Below are positions 1-8,166 of a stretch of DNA of 64,000 nucleotides, piece after piece. The position numbers and the translations under genes are program-made. Numbering within the stretch: the first letter of the stretch is position 1; each line of letters starts with the position of its first letter. The notes beneath the pieces were generated by a model, which was not told the origin of the DNA, searched no databases, and saw only the letters and a list, made by a program, of their open reading frames with translations. This stretch comes from DASTFY01 sp963769115 (GTDB taxonomy: Bacteria; Actinomycetota; Acidimicrobiia; Acidimicrobiales; Ilumatobacteraceae): contig CAVYKN010000006.1 in NCBI GenBank assembly GCA_963769115.1, forward strand, positions 124,001 to 188,000. Reading direction: 5' to 3'.

Positions 1-906
1 CGCCGGCGGGCGATCGTCGCCGACCAGGCGCAGCGGCTCGGCCTGCCGGCGACCGTGCGGGCCATGGAGGTCCTGGGCGAGGTGCTCGTGGAGCTGCGGC
101 ACGCCCCTGATCCCCGCGTGCTCTTGGACGTCGCGCTGGTGAAGCTCACCAACGTCGACGCCGACTCGTCGCCGTCCGCCCTCCTCGCCCGCATCGAGAA
201 GCTGGAGCGGGCGCTGGCGGCGGCGCCTGCTTCGGCCGCTCCTGCCCCGGCCGCGCCATCCGCCCAGCCGCCGGCGGCGGCCGAGGGCGAGGGCACACGC
301 CGGGCCCGCCTCGGGAGCGCGGTCCGCAGCGCCGCACCCCCGGCCGAGCCCGCAGCGGCACCTGCTCCGGATCCTGCGCCCGCGCCGACTGCCGCGCCGG
401 AGCCTGCCAGCCCGGCACCAGCGCCACCGCCAGCCGCGGCCACAGCCGTAGCCACGGCCACAGCCACGGGTGGCGACGGCCCCAGCCGGGACGAGCTCAC
501 CCTCGCCTGGGCCGACGAACTGCTGCCCCGGCTCTCGCGCCAGGCCAAGCCGGTGCTGGCCGCGGCGCGCTGGGTGGACACGGATGCCGGCGTGGCGCTG
601 GCCGTTCCCAACGAGCCCCATCGCACGCGGTGCGAGCAGCACCGAGCCGAGTTGGAGCGCGCGCTGGCCGCCCACTTCGGCCGGCCGGTGACCGTCGCGT
701 TCGTGGTGGAGGGCGCCTCGACCGCGGACACGGCCCGGGCCGCGGCCGGCGGCACCCCTGCCCGGTCACGCCGTGAGCCCGATCCCGACCCCGAAGAGGC
801 CATCGACCCGGCCGAGCTCGTGAACGCCGGGCCGGAGCACGACGTCGCGCCGCTCGAGCGAGTGGCCCAGGCGTTCCCCGGCGCCGAGTTCGTCGACGAG
901 GGCTGA
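1..906 (+). CDS. dnaX: DNA polymerase III subunit gamma/tau, C-terminal part (cut by window edge)
   Basis: The frame is open from base 1 and stops at 904-906. The first 60 residues (LGEVLVELRHAPDPRVLLDVAL, then VKLTN) match the end of domain III of the clamp-loader ATPase. A roughly 90-residue Ala/Pro-rich linker follows, typical of tau in high-GC bacteria, and then a globular tail around WADELLPRLSRQAKPVLAAA that resembles the tau C-terminal region. The ATPase domains lie upstream of the window. In the clamp loader the protein opens the beta sliding clamp and links polymerases to the helicase. recR follows after 4 bases; the ybaB/ebfC gene that often sits between dnaX and recR is absent here. 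Assignment is inferred from the domain III tail, the linker and the recR neighbour. Confidence 0.85.
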   Translation, partial: RRRAIVADQAQRLGLPATVRAMEVLGEVLVELRHAPDPRVLLDVALVKLTNVDADSSPSALLARIEKLERALAAAPASAAPAPAAPSAQPPAAAEGEGTRRARLGSAVRSAAPPAEPAAAPAPDPAPAPTAAPEPASPAPAPPPAAATAVATATATGGDGPSRDELTLAWADELLPRLSRQAKPVLAAARWVDTDAGVALAVPNEPHRTRCEQHRAELERALAAHFGRPVTVAFVVEGASTADTARAAAGGTPARSRREPDPDPEEAIDPAELVNAGPEHDVAPLERVAQAFPGAEFVDEG

Positions 907-910
907 GCGC

Positions 911-1520
911 ATGCCCGCGACGTACGCCCCGCCCGTCCAGGCGCTGATCGACGAGCTCGGCCGGCTCCCGGGGATCGGACCCAAGTCCGCGCAGCGGATC
1001 GCCTTCCACCTCCTCAAGCTCCCCGCCGACGACGCCGCCCGGCTGGCCCGCGCCATCACCGAGGCCAAGGCGCGGCGTCCGGTTCTGCGAGCGCTGCTGG
1101 AACGTGGCCGAAGAGGACGAGTGCGGCATCTGCCGGGACGACCAGCGCGACACCCGTCAGGTGTGCGTCGTCGAGGAGGCGCGCGACATCGTGGCCCTGG
1201 AACGCACCGGCGAGTTCCGCGGTCGGTACCACGTGCTGCTCGGCGCCATCAGCCCCATCGACGGCATCGGTCCCGAGCAGCTCAAGGTGCGGGAGCTGCT
1301 GGTCCGCCTCGAGCCCGAGGGCGTCGAGGAGGTCATCCTCTGCACCAACCCCAACGTCGAGGGCGAGGCGACGGCGCTGTACCTCGCCCGGTTGCTGAAG
1401 CCGCTCGGGGTGCGGGTCACCCGGCTGGCCAGCGGCCTCCCGGTCGGCGGCGACCTGGAGTACGCCGACGAGCTCACCCTCGGCCGTGCCCTCGAGGGCC
1501 GCCGCGATGTCACGACCTGA
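911..1520 (+). CDS. recR: Recombination protein RecR, one frameshift
   Basis: RecR acts with RecF and RecO to load RecA at gaps. The N-terminal helix-hairpin-helix is clear (ELGRLPGIGPKSAQRIAFHL). One extra base near 1076 breaks the frame; removing it restores the C4 zinc finger, with FCERCW followed by ECGICRD. The Toprim domain follows (CVVEEARDIVALERTGEFRG) and then the RecR tail (TRLASGLPVGGDLEYADE, LTLGRALEGRR). The repaired length, about 202 residues, is normal for the family. The ATG at 911 lies 4 bases after dnaX, so the pair is probably co-transcribed. Conservation on both sides of the break argues for a sequencing error rather than a pseudogene. Confidence 0.92.
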
Positions 1521-1544
1521 CCGCCCGCGTCTCGCAGCCCGAGA

Positions 1545-1697
1545 CGACAACACAAAGGGCCGGTGCCCGGAGGCACCGGCCCTGAGATGCACTGGGGTAC
1601 CGCCCCTCGAGGTGGTAGCGGGCGGACAGGCCACCTTGACGACCGGTACCCCAGACCTTCCAGCATCGGAACCATTCGCAGGCGCCGTTGCCTTGTT
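1545..1697 (-). ncRNA. Candidate structured small RNA (unassigned)
   Basis: The 331 bases between recR and the thiolase hold no convincing gene but carry a transcription-unit signature on the minus strand. There is a promoter at 1732-1704, a long-range stem pairing 1654-1645 (CTGGGGTACC) with 1601-1592 (GGTACCCCAG), and a terminator hairpin at 1583-1556 followed by a U-rich run. The predicted RNA is about 150 nt. It lacks the GGAA-tetraloop/AGCA motif of SRP RNA, and I recognise no Rfam family. It could alternatively be a structured 3' UTR of the thiolase, which stops 150 bases upstream of the presumed start. Confidence 0.45.
1556..1583 (-). terminator. Rho-independent terminator
   Basis: A perfect 12-bp stem (AGGGCCGGTGCC with GGCACCGGCCCT) encloses a 4-base loop. 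Read on the minus strand it is followed by TTTGTGTTGT, so it mainly terminates minus-strand transcription (the candidate RNA and/or the thiolase). It can also end the dnaX-recR transcript. Confidence 0.75.
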
Positions 1698-1703
1698 TCG
1701 TTT

Positions 1704-1732
1704 ACGTTACAACGGTGTCGAACCGGTGACAA
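1704..1732 (-). promoter_or_regulatory. Putative promoter of the minus-strand small RNA
   Basis: On the minus strand a TTGTCA -35 box (1732-1727) and a TAACGT -10 box (1709-1704) are separated by exactly 17 bases. A start near 1697 is predicted. It lies in an AT-richer patch of an otherwise GC-rich region. Confidence 0.45.
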
Positions 1733-1851
1733 GCACCGAACGGTCTGATCGCAGCAGAAATCACCTGGTCGCCACGCTCCGCGCGTCGAACCTGGTCAGC
1801 TTGCGGTCAAACGGGATCACCTGAGCGGCCCATCGCGGGCATCGTCCCTGG

Positions 1852-3033
1852 TCAGAGCGATCGGACGAGCAGGGCGTCGCCCTGGCCGCCACCGCCGCAG
1901 AGCGCGGCAGCCCCGAGCCCGCCACCTCGCCGCTTGAGCTCGTGGAGGAGGGTCAGGGCCAGGCGGTTGCCGCTCATGCCGATCGGATGACCGAGCGCGA
2001 TGGCTCCACCGTTCACGTTGACGACCTCGTCCGTGATGCTCAGCTCGTCCATCGACGCCAGCCCGACGGCCGCGAAGGCCTCGTTGATCTCGAACAGGTC
2101 GACATCGCCGATGGACTTCCCCGCCCGGTCGAGCGCGGCCATGATCGCCCGGCTGGGCTGGTGGAGGAGGCTGGCGTCGTCGGGACCGGCGACCATCCCG
2201 AAGGACACGACCTCGCCGAGGGGCGTCACGCCGCGGCGCTCGGCCTCCGCCTTCGACATGACGACGATGGCCGAGCCGCCGTCGCTGAGCTGGCTGGCGT
2301 TGCCGGCGGTGATCGTGCCTTCCTTGTCGAAGGCGGCCCTCAGCCCGCCGAGGGACTCGGCCGTGGTGCCCGGGCGCACGCCCTCGTCGGTCTCGACGAG
2401 CAGCGGGTCGCCCTTGCGTTGCGGGACCGACACCGAGACGGTCTCGGCCTCGAACCGACCGTCCTTGATGGCCGCCGCGGCCCGATCGTGCGACTTCGCA
2501 GCCAGGTCGTCCTGCGCGTCGCGGCTGATGCCGCCGGCGGTGTAGCGCTCGGTCGACACGCCCATGAGGCAGGCGTCGAACGCGCACCACAACCCGTCCT
2601 TCACGATGGCGTCGGCCAGCTCGGTGTTGCCGTAGCGGAACCCTCCGCGCGCGCCGGGAGCGAGGTAGGGGGCGTTCGTCATCGACTCCATGCCGCCGGC
2701 CACCACGATGTCGGCATCGCCGGCGGCGATCATCTGGTCAGCCAGGTACACGGCGTTCAGTCCGGACAGGCAGACCTTGTTGACGTTGACCGACGGCACC
2801 CGCAGCGGGATGCCGGCGTTGACCGCGGCCTGCCGGGCCGGCACCTGGCCCTGGCCGGCCATGAGGACCTGTCCCATGATGACGTGGTCGACATCCTCCG
2901 GGCTCACGCCGGCGCGTTCGAGCGCGGCCGTGATGGCGAAGCCGCCGAGCTCGGCGGCGCTGAACGAGGCCAAGGCTCCGCTGAGCTTGCCGATCGGGGT
3001 ACGGGCTCCGGCGACGAGGTACGAACCAGGCAT
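1852..3033 (-). CDS. Acetyl-CoA C-acetyltransferase (thiolase)
   Basis: A 393-residue thiolase, the normal family length. It carries the acyl-accepting cysteine at about residue 88 (NVNKVCLSGLNAVY), the NEAFAAVGLASM motif, the GGAIALGHPIGMSG histidine motif and the final ALCGGGGQGDALLV cysteine loop. It condenses two acetyl-CoA to acetoacetyl-CoA or cleaves the reverse. The start is the ATG before PGSYLVAGARTPIGKL; the in-frame extension upstream is not conserved-looking. The ccr and epimerase genes 1 kb away suggest a link to acetoacetyl-CoA/crotonyl-CoA metabolism (ethylmalonyl-CoA pathway or polyhydroxyalkanoate), but a role in beta-oxidation is equally possible. Confidence 0.93.
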   Translation of the reverse strand: MPGSYLVAGARTPIGKLSGALASFSAAELGGFAITAALERAGVSPEDVDHVIMGQVLMAGQGQVPARQAAVNAGIPLRVPSVNVNKVCLSGLNAVYLADQMIAAGDADIVVAGGMESMTNAPYLAPGARGGFRYGNTELADAIVKDGLWCAFDACLMGVSTERYTAGGISRDAQDDLAAKSHDRAAAAIKDGRFEAETVSVSVPQRKGDPLLVETDEGVRPGTTAESLGGLRAAFDKEGTITAGNASQLSDGGSAIVVMSKAEAERRGVTPLGEVVSFGMVAGPDDASLLHQPSRAIMAALDRAGKSIGDVDLFEINEAFAAVGLASMDELSITDEVVNVNGGAIALGHPIGMSGNRLALTLLHELKRRGGGLGAAALCGGGGQGDALLVRSL

Positions 3034-3139
3034 GGCGGGTCCTCCGCTGCTTCTCGTGCGTGGGGGTGGTTCCGACGACCGACGGTACTCCCGCGGTCCG
3101 TGTCCCGTCAGGCCGCTGGCCCCGCCTGTTCGCCCGGAG

Positions 3140-3967
3140 TCAGACGGCGATGAGGACGAGCGCGCCGCCGGCCAGGACCAGCCCGACGCCTTGGGTGGCC
3201 GACAGGCGCTCATGCGTCACGACGATGGCCAGCAACACGGTGGCCACCGGGTACAGGGCGGCGATCACGGCCACGATCGAGAGCAACCCCTCCTGGGTGG
3301 CGAGGAGGAAGGAGATGTTGGCGGTGACGTCGAGCACGCCCGCCGCCACGGCGAGACCCAGCACGTGCCGGGGCGTGAACACCGGCACGGTCCGGTAGAG
3401 CGCGAGGCCGACGGCGAGCGCCACGGACGTGAGCCGGCCGACGGCCAGCGGCCAGAGCCCTGACGACTCGTCGATGCCCGAGATGAGGATGAAGAAGCCG
3501 CCGAAGCCCAGACCGGATCCGACCGCCACCAGGAGCGACGACCGGTCCGGCCGTCCCATGGGCCCGTTCTGGCTCACCAGCCACACGGCCACCAACGCGA
3601 CAGCGATGCCGGCGGTGGCCAGCGCGCCTGGGCGCTCACCATCGACCAGACCCCAGATCACCGGGACGGCGGCGGCGATCACCGCGGACACCGGCGACAC
3701 GACGGCCATCACGCCGCTGGCCAACGCCTTGTAGAGCAGGACCACGCCGATGCAACCGCAGATCCCGGCGACCGCGCCCCGCCCGAGGTCCGATGGACGA
3801 ACGGCCTCCGCGCCGACGATCGCCGCCACCACGACCAGACCGATCAGCCCGATCAGGTGGGCGGTGGCCGTGACCGTCAGCGGCGAGGCGCGGCGGGCGG
3901 CGAGCCCGCCGGAGAAGTCGCCGACGCCGTACGCGAGCGCGGTGAGCAGCGCGAGGAAGACGGCCAT
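3140..3967 (-). CDS. EamA/DMT-family transporter
   Basis: A 275-residue integral membrane protein with about ten hydrophobic segments arranged as two homologous halves, the EamA (drug/metabolite exporter) architecture. It begins FLALLTALAYGVGDFSGGLA and ends VGLVLAGGALVLIAV. EamA proteins export amino acids, nucleosides or other small metabolites; the substrate cannot be read from sequence. The ATG at 3967 places the first helix immediately at the N-terminus. It is divergent from ccr, and the 75-base gap holds both upstream regions. Confidence 0.85.
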   Translation of the reverse strand: MAVFLALLTALAYGVGDFSGGLAARRASPLTVTATAHLIGLIGLVVVAAIVGAEAVRPSDLGRGAVAGICGCIGVVLLYKALASGVMAVVSPVSAVIAAAVPVIWGLVDGERPGALATAGIAVALVAVWLVSQNGPMGRPDRSSLLVAVGSGLGFGGFFILISGIDESSGLWPLAVGRLTSVALAVGLALYRTVPVFTPRHVLGLAVAAGVLDVTANISFLLATQEGLLSIVAVIAALYPVATVLLAIVVTHERLSATQGVGLVLAGGALVLIAV

Positions 3968-4030
3968 CGGACGATCATGCCCGGCTCTCCTGGCCGGGCG
4001 CGATTTTGGGACAGCCTCCCTACCGCTCGG

Positions 4031-4036
4031 TAACAT
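4031..4036 (+). promoter_or_regulatory. -10 box giving a leaderless ccr transcript
   Basis: TAACAT ends 6 bases before the ATG at 4043, so transcription is expected to begin at or next to the start codon. A weak TTGGGA -35 match lies 19 bases upstream. No Shine-Dalgarno sequence is present. Confidence 0.5.
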
Positions 4037-4042
4037 CCGGCC

Positions 4043-5383
4043 ATGGAGCAGATCCTGGCTGCCATCCAGGCGGGAGCCGGCGGAGAGGAGCTGGCCGCCC
4101 TCCCCATCCCGGAGTCCTACCGCGCCGCGTTCGTGCGCCGCGAGGACGCGGACATGTTCGAGGGGCTGGCCTCGGCCGACAAGGACCCGACCAAGAGCCT
4201 CCACATCGGCGAGGTCGCCACCCCGCCGCTGGCGCCCGACGAGGTCTACCTGGCCGTGATGGCCAGCTCGATCAACTTCAACACGGTCTGGACCAGCATC
4301 TTCGAGCCGCTGCCCACGTTCGCGTTCCTCGACCGGCTGGGACGGGAGAGCGAGTGGGGCGCCCGTCACGCCCTGCCGTACCAGGTGGTCGGCTCGGACG
4401 CGTCCGGCGTGGTGCTGAAGGTGGGCTCGGCGGTCCGGCTCTGGAAGCCGGGCGACCGGGTGACCGTCCACTGCAACTACGTGGACGACCAGGACCCGAG
4501 CGCACACGACGACTCGATGCTGGCCGCCAACGAGCGCATCTGGGGGTTCGAGACGAACTTCGGCGGCCTGGCCGACCTGGCCATCGTCAAGGCCAACCAG
4601 CTCATGCCCAAGCCCACCCACCTCACCTGGGAGGAGTCGGCGGTCAACGCGCTCTGCAACTCCACCAGCTACCGCATGCTCGTGTCCCACAACGGCGCGG
4701 CGATGAAGCAGGGCGACGTGGTGCTGGTGTGGGGGGCCACGGGAGGCATCGGCGGCTACGCCGTGCAGTACGTGCTGAACGGGGGAGGCATCCCGGTCGG
4801 CGTCGTCTCGTCACCGGAGAAGGCGGCGCTCCTGGAGGACCTCGGTGTCGAGGCGGTCATCGACCGCAAGGCCGAGCAGTACCGGTTCTGGTCGGACGAG
4901 CACACCCAGGACGAGAGCGAGTGGCGGCGGTTCGGCAAGCAGATCCGCTCGCTCGTCGGCGAGGACCCGGACATCGTGTTCGAGCACCCGGGCCGCCAGA
5001 CCATGGGCGCGTCGATCTTCGTGTGCAAGCGGGGTGGCACGGTCGTGACCTGCGCGGCCACCAGCGGCTACATGGTCGAGTTCGACAACCGGCACTTCTG
5101 GATGAAGCTGAAGCGGCTCATCGCCAGCCACTTCGCCAACTACCAGGAGGCCTGGAACGCCAACCGCCTGATCTCGCTGGGGCACATCCAGCCGCTGCTC
5201 TCGGCCGTCCATCCGCTCGAGCAGGTCGGCGACGCGGCGCTCAAGATCCATCGCAACGAGCACGAGGGCAAGATCGGCGTGCTCTGCCTGGCCCCCGAGG
5301 AGGGGCTCGGCATCGACGACCCCGAGCGCCGGGACCGGATCGGCGAGGACCGCATCACCGTGTTCCGCCGCCACGGCGGCTGA
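4043..5383 (+). CDS. ccr: Crotonyl-CoA carboxylase/reductase
   Basis: A 446-residue medium-chain dehydrogenase that reduces crotonyl-CoA with NADPH and fixes CO2 to give (2S)-ethylmalonyl-CoA. The N-terminal segment (SADKDPTKSLHIGEVATPPL), the SSINFNTVWTSIFEP loop, the Rossmann motif VLVWGATGGIGGYAVQYV and the RHFWMKLKRLIASHFANY region are diagnostic of Ccr rather than generic quinone oxidoreductases. The residues described as the CO2-binding set in the Kitasatospora enzyme have visible counterparts: Asn in SINFN, Phe-Glu in WGFETNF and His in NRHFW. An epimerase follows 16 bases downstream. The product feeds either the ethylmalonyl-CoA pathway for C2 assimilation or extender units for polyketides; no polyketide synthase is in view. 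Confidence 0.96.
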   Translation: MEQILAAIQAGAGGEELAALPIPESYRAAFVRREDADMFEGLASADKDPTKSLHIGEVATPPLAPDEVYLAVMASSINFNTVWTSIFEPLPTFAFLDRLGRESEWGARHALPYQVVGSDASGVVLKVGSAVRLWKPGDRVTVHCNYVDDQDPSAHDDSMLAANERIWGFETNFGGLADLAIVKANQLMPKPTHLTWEESAVNALCNSTSYRMLVSHNGAAMKQGDVVLVWGATGGIGGYAVQYVLNGGGIPVGVVSSPEKAALLEDLGVEAVIDRKAEQYRFWSDEHTQDESEWRRFGKQIRSLVGEDPDIVFEHPGRQTMGASIFVCKRGGTVVTCAATSGYMVEFDNRHFWMKLKRLIASHFANYQEAWNANRLISLGHIQPLLSAVHPLEQVGDAALKIHRNEHEGKIGVLCLAPEEGLGIDDPERRDRIGEDRITVFRRHGG

Positions 5384-5399
5384 GAGGCAGGATCGCGAC

Positions 5400-5801
5400 A
5401 TGCTGCTCACCGAGATCGACCACGTCGCCATCGCCGTGCGGGACCTCGACGCCGCCGTCGACTACTACCAGCGGGCCTTCGGCGCCACCGTCGATCATCG
5501 CGAGGTGGTCGAGAGCGACGGCGTGGAGGAGGTGCTGCTCAAGGTGGCGGACAGCTACATCCAGCTCCTCACGCCCACCCGCGAGGACTCGCCGGTGGCC
5601 AAGGCCATCGAGAAGCGGGGCGAGGGGCTGCACCACGTCGGCTACCGGGTCGACGACTGCGGCGAAGCGCTGGCGGCGATGATCGCCGCGGGCGCCACGC
5701 CCATCGATCAGGCCCCCCGCCCGGGCAGCCGGGGGACGACGGTGGCCTTCATCCACCCGAAGGGGAGCTTCGGGACGCTGATCGAGCTCGTCCAGGAGTG
5801 A
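5400..5801 (+). CDS. mce: Methylmalonyl-/ethylmalonyl-CoA epimerase
   Basis: A 133-residue vicinal-oxygen-chelate protein. Metal-binding positions are visible: His in EIDHVAIAV near the N-terminus, His in GLHHVGYRVDD at mid-protein and Glu in GTLIELVQE at the end. It interconverts the 2R and 2S forms of methylmalonyl-CoA, and usually of ethylmalonyl-CoA. The position 16 bases after ccr makes an operon likely and implies that it epimerises the Ccr product for ethylmalonyl-CoA mutase, which is not in this window. Confidence 0.93.
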   Translation: MLLTEIDHVAIAVRDLDAAVDYYQRAFGATVDHREVVESDGVEEVLLKVADSYIQLLTPTREDSPVAKAIEKRGEGLHHVGYRVDDCGEALAAMIAAGATPIDQAPRPGSRGTTVAFIHPKGSFGTLIELVQE

Positions 5802-5875
5802 CCTCGCGCCTGTTGCGCTCCTGAAGTCCCGCCATCTAGGAAGAGGGGCGGGGGACCGCGACCTGGGGAGGGCGC

Positions 5876-6340
5876 ATGGCGCTGAGCAAGCAGACGATGA
5901 CCGACGAGCAGCGCAAGTCGGTGGCCACCGAGTACCTGAGGGCCTTCGACAACGGAGGCGTGACATCGACGGGCGAGAGCATCCTCACGCTCTTCGCCGA
6001 CGACGCGCAGGTGTACTTCCCCAAGTGGGGCCTGGCCAACGGCAAGGAGGAGATCGGCCAGCTGTTCGGCGACGTCGGCGGCACGTTGAAGTCGATCACC
6101 CACCACTTCTCGCACTTCAACTGGGTGTTCTCCGGGTCGGACGTGGTCGTGTGCGAGGGCACCAGCCACGGCGAGCACAAGGACGGCCCGTGGCGGGCCG
6201 GCGCGCCGGAGTGGGCGGCGGGCCGGTGGTGCGACGTGTTCGAGATCCGGGACTGGCTGATCCAGCGCTGCTTCATCTACCTCGACCCGGACTACGCCGC
6301 GCAGGACACCGCCCGGTACCCCTGGCTGGACAAGGGCTGA
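5876..6340 (+). CDS. SnoaL-like / NTF2-fold protein
   Basis: A 154-residue single-domain protein with the cone-shaped NTF2/SnoaL pattern: an N-terminal helix (EQRKSVATEYLRAFDNGG), LFADDAQVYFPKWG and a C-terminal CDVFEIRDWLIQRCFIYLDPDY strand region. Members are ester cyclases, dehydratases or ligand-binding proteins of unknown role. GGGGAGGG 5 bases before the ATG is a good ribosome binding site. It could be the last gene of the ccr operon or separate; its substrate is unknown. Confidence 0.75.
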   Translation: MALSKQTMTDEQRKSVATEYLRAFDNGGVTSTGESILTLFADDAQVYFPKWGLANGKEEIGQLFGDVGGTLKSITHHFSHFNWVFSGSDVVVCEGTSHGEHKDGPWRAGAPEWAAGRWCDVFEIRDWLIQRCFIYLDPDYAAQDTARYPWLDKG

Positions 6341-6426
6341 GCCAGTCGTGCCGGCCGAGCTGCCGGCGTGAGCCGACCGTCCACGGTCGCTTCGCGCCGC
6401 ACTTCGCCGTGGCAGCCTGAGAGCCC

Positions 6427-7312
6427 ATGAAGGTCCACCTCGTCGACGGCACCTACGAGCTGTTCCGCCAGCACTTCGGGCAGGCGGCCCGGCACGAGGA
6501 CCCGGGCCCGTACGTGGCCACGATCGGCGTGCTCTCCTCCATCCTCCAGCTGCTGCAGGAGGGGGCGACGCACGTCGGCGTGGCGTCCGACCACGTCATC
6601 GAGAGCTTCCGCAACGATCTGTGGCCGGGCTACAAGACGAGTGAGGGGATGCCCCCGGAGCTCCTGCGCCAGACGCCCGTGCTCGAGGATGCGCTCGTCG
6701 CCATGGGCGTCACCACGTGGGCCATGGTCGAGCTCGAGGCCGACGACGCCATGGGCTCGGCGGCGGCGGTGGCGGCCGCCGACGACCGCGTGGAGCAGGT
6801 GATCATCTGCACGCCGGACAAGGACCTCGGGCAGTGCGTGGTCGGTCAGCGGGTGGTCCAGCTCGATCGGCGCAAGGGCGAGGTGTACGACGCCCAGGGC
6901 GTGCAGGCCAAGTTCGGCGTACCCCCGACGTCGATCCCGGACTACCTGGCTCTCGTCGGTGACTCCGCCGACGGCTTCCCGGGGCTGGCGGGGTGGGGGG
7001 CGAAGAGCGCGGCCGCCGTCCTCGCCGTGTACGGCCATCTGGAGGACATCCCGCCCGCGGCCGGGCAGTGGGAGGTGCCGGGCCTGCGCGGCGCGGCGAA
7101 GCTGTCGTCCACGCTGCAGAGCCAGCTCGACCTGGCGGTGCTGTTCCGTCGCATCGCCACCGTCGAGTGCGACGCCCCCGTCGGCACCGTCGACGACTGG
7201 CTCTGGTCGGGGCCGACGGAGCGCTTCGAGGAGGTGGCGGCGACCATCGGCGCCCCCGCGCTGGCCGGCCGCGCCCGCCGGCTGGCCTCCGCGCGGAGCC
7301 GGCGGGGCCTGA
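6427..7312 (+). CDS. 5'-3' exonuclease (Pol I N-terminal domain type), 3' end uncertain
   Basis: A flap-endonuclease-family protein of about 295 residues, free-standing rather than fused to DNA polymerase I. It carries the N-terminal VDGTYELFRQHF, an acidic site (VELEADDAMGSAAA and TPDKDLGQCV) and the helix-3-turn-helix motif GDSADGFPGLAGWGAKSA. The frame stays open past the gene, through the tRNA and tadA, so the real stop has probably been lost by one base. Removing one base in the GGGG run near 7304 brings a TGA at 7310-7312, which fits the usual length. It likely processes flaps in repair or Okazaki maturation. CAGCCT 8 bases before the ATG may serve a near-leaderless transcript. Confidence 0.85.
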
Positions 7313-7440
7313 CGCGGACCACCCGCCGGCTGAGGCGACGGCCAGGCGATCCGCGGCACACGTGCGGCACCGCTGAAGGCTGCTGCCTCCCGGCCCTGAC
7401 CTGTTTCACGGCATGCCCGTTGCACGGGACCCGACCGTCG

Positions 7441-7459
7441 CCTCACCCGGCGGGTGAGG
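7441..7459 (+). terminator. Short hairpin after the exonuclease gene
   Basis: CCTCACC pairs with GGTGAGG around a CGGCG loop. No T-run follows. It lies between the exonuclease and the tRNA promoter, in an otherwise empty 185-base gap. Confidence 0.4.
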
Positions 7460-7497
7460 AGGACACGTTACCTCCCCCGGTAGCCTTGCCCGACCCT

Positions 7498-7582
7498 GGA
7501 GGGATGCGAGAGCGGCCGAATCGGCACGCTTGGAAAGCGTGTGTGGGGCAACCCACCGTGGGTTCGAATCCCACTCCCTCCG
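7498..7582 (+). tRNA. tRNA-Ser (anticodon GGA)
   Basis: A class II tRNA. The acceptor stem GGAGGGA (7498-7504) pairs with TCCCTCC (7575-7581) and the discriminator is G, as in serine tRNAs. The anticodon stem CACGC/GCGTG encloses TTGGAAA, giving anticodon GGA at 7532-7534, which reads UCC and UCU. There is a long variable arm and the TTCGAAT T-loop. CCA is not encoded (CCG follows). A TAGCCT -10 box ends 11 bases upstream. Confidence 0.97.
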
Positions 7583-7584
7583 CC

Positions 7585-8065
7585 GTGAACGACGATGAGG
7601 CCATGGCGCTGGCGCTGGTGGAGGCCGAGGCCGCGCTGGCCGAGGGCGAGGTCCCCGTCGGGGCCGTCGTGCTGCACGGCGGCGCCGTCATCGCCCGCCG
7701 CCACAACGAGCGCGAGCGACGCCAGGACCCCACCGCCCACGCCGAGCTCCTGGCCCTCCAGGACGCGGCCGCGGCGCTCGGCACCTGGCGGCTGGTCGAC
7801 TGCACGATGGTGGTGACGCTCGAACCCTGCATCATGTGCGCCGGCGGACTGCTGGCCGCCCGCATCGGCCGCCTCGTCTACGGCGCCGCCGACCTGAAGG
7901 GCGGGGCGACGGCCTCGCTCTACAACGTGCTCGCCGACCCCCGTCTCAACCACAACCCGCCCGTCAGCCACGGCCTCCGGGCCGACGGAGAGCAGCGCGC
8001 TGCTGACCGCCTTCTTCGCCGAGCGGCGCCCGGACCGGGGTGGGGCCGGAGGGACGGACCTCTAG
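7585..8065 (+). CDS. tadA: tRNA-specific adenosine deaminase, one frameshift
   Basis: TadA converts A34 of tRNA-Arg(ACG) to inosine. The zinc and catalytic motifs are intact: TAHAELLAL (His-Ala-Glu) and LEPCIMCAGGLLAARI (PCxxC), then VLADPRLNHNPPVSHGLRAD. An extra G at 7987 breaks the frame; without it the protein ends SSALLTAFFAERRP plus a short tail at the TAG 8063-8065. GTG 7585, two bases after the tRNA, is the likely start (VNDDEAMALALVEAE), with no room for a separate leader, so co-transcription with tRNA-Ser(GGA) is probable. About 159 residues, normal for the family. Confidence 0.93.
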
Positions 8066-8076
8066 AGTTCCCGCCC

Positions 8077-8166
8077 GGAAGGATGCCAGAGCGGACGAAT
8101 GGGACGGCCTCGAAAGCCGTTGAGGTCTTCGGGTCTCCGTGGGTTCGAATCCCACTCCTTCCGCCA
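8077..8166 (+). tRNA. tRNA-Ser (anticodon CGA)
   Basis: A class II tRNA. The acceptor GGAAGGA (8077-8083) pairs with TCCTTCC (8156-8162), the discriminator is G and CCA is encoded at 8164-8166. The anticodon stem ACGGC/GCCGT encloses CTCGAAA, giving CGA at 8111-8113, which reads UCG. A TAGAGT -10 box at 8063-8068 overlaps the tadA stop codon and sits 8 bases before the tRNA, so it probably has its own promoter. Confidence 0.97.

Noticed and set aside
1545..1697. SRP (4.5S) RNA
   Set aside because: The location near dnaX is suggestive, but the conserved GGAA tetraloop and AGCA internal-loop motif are absent.
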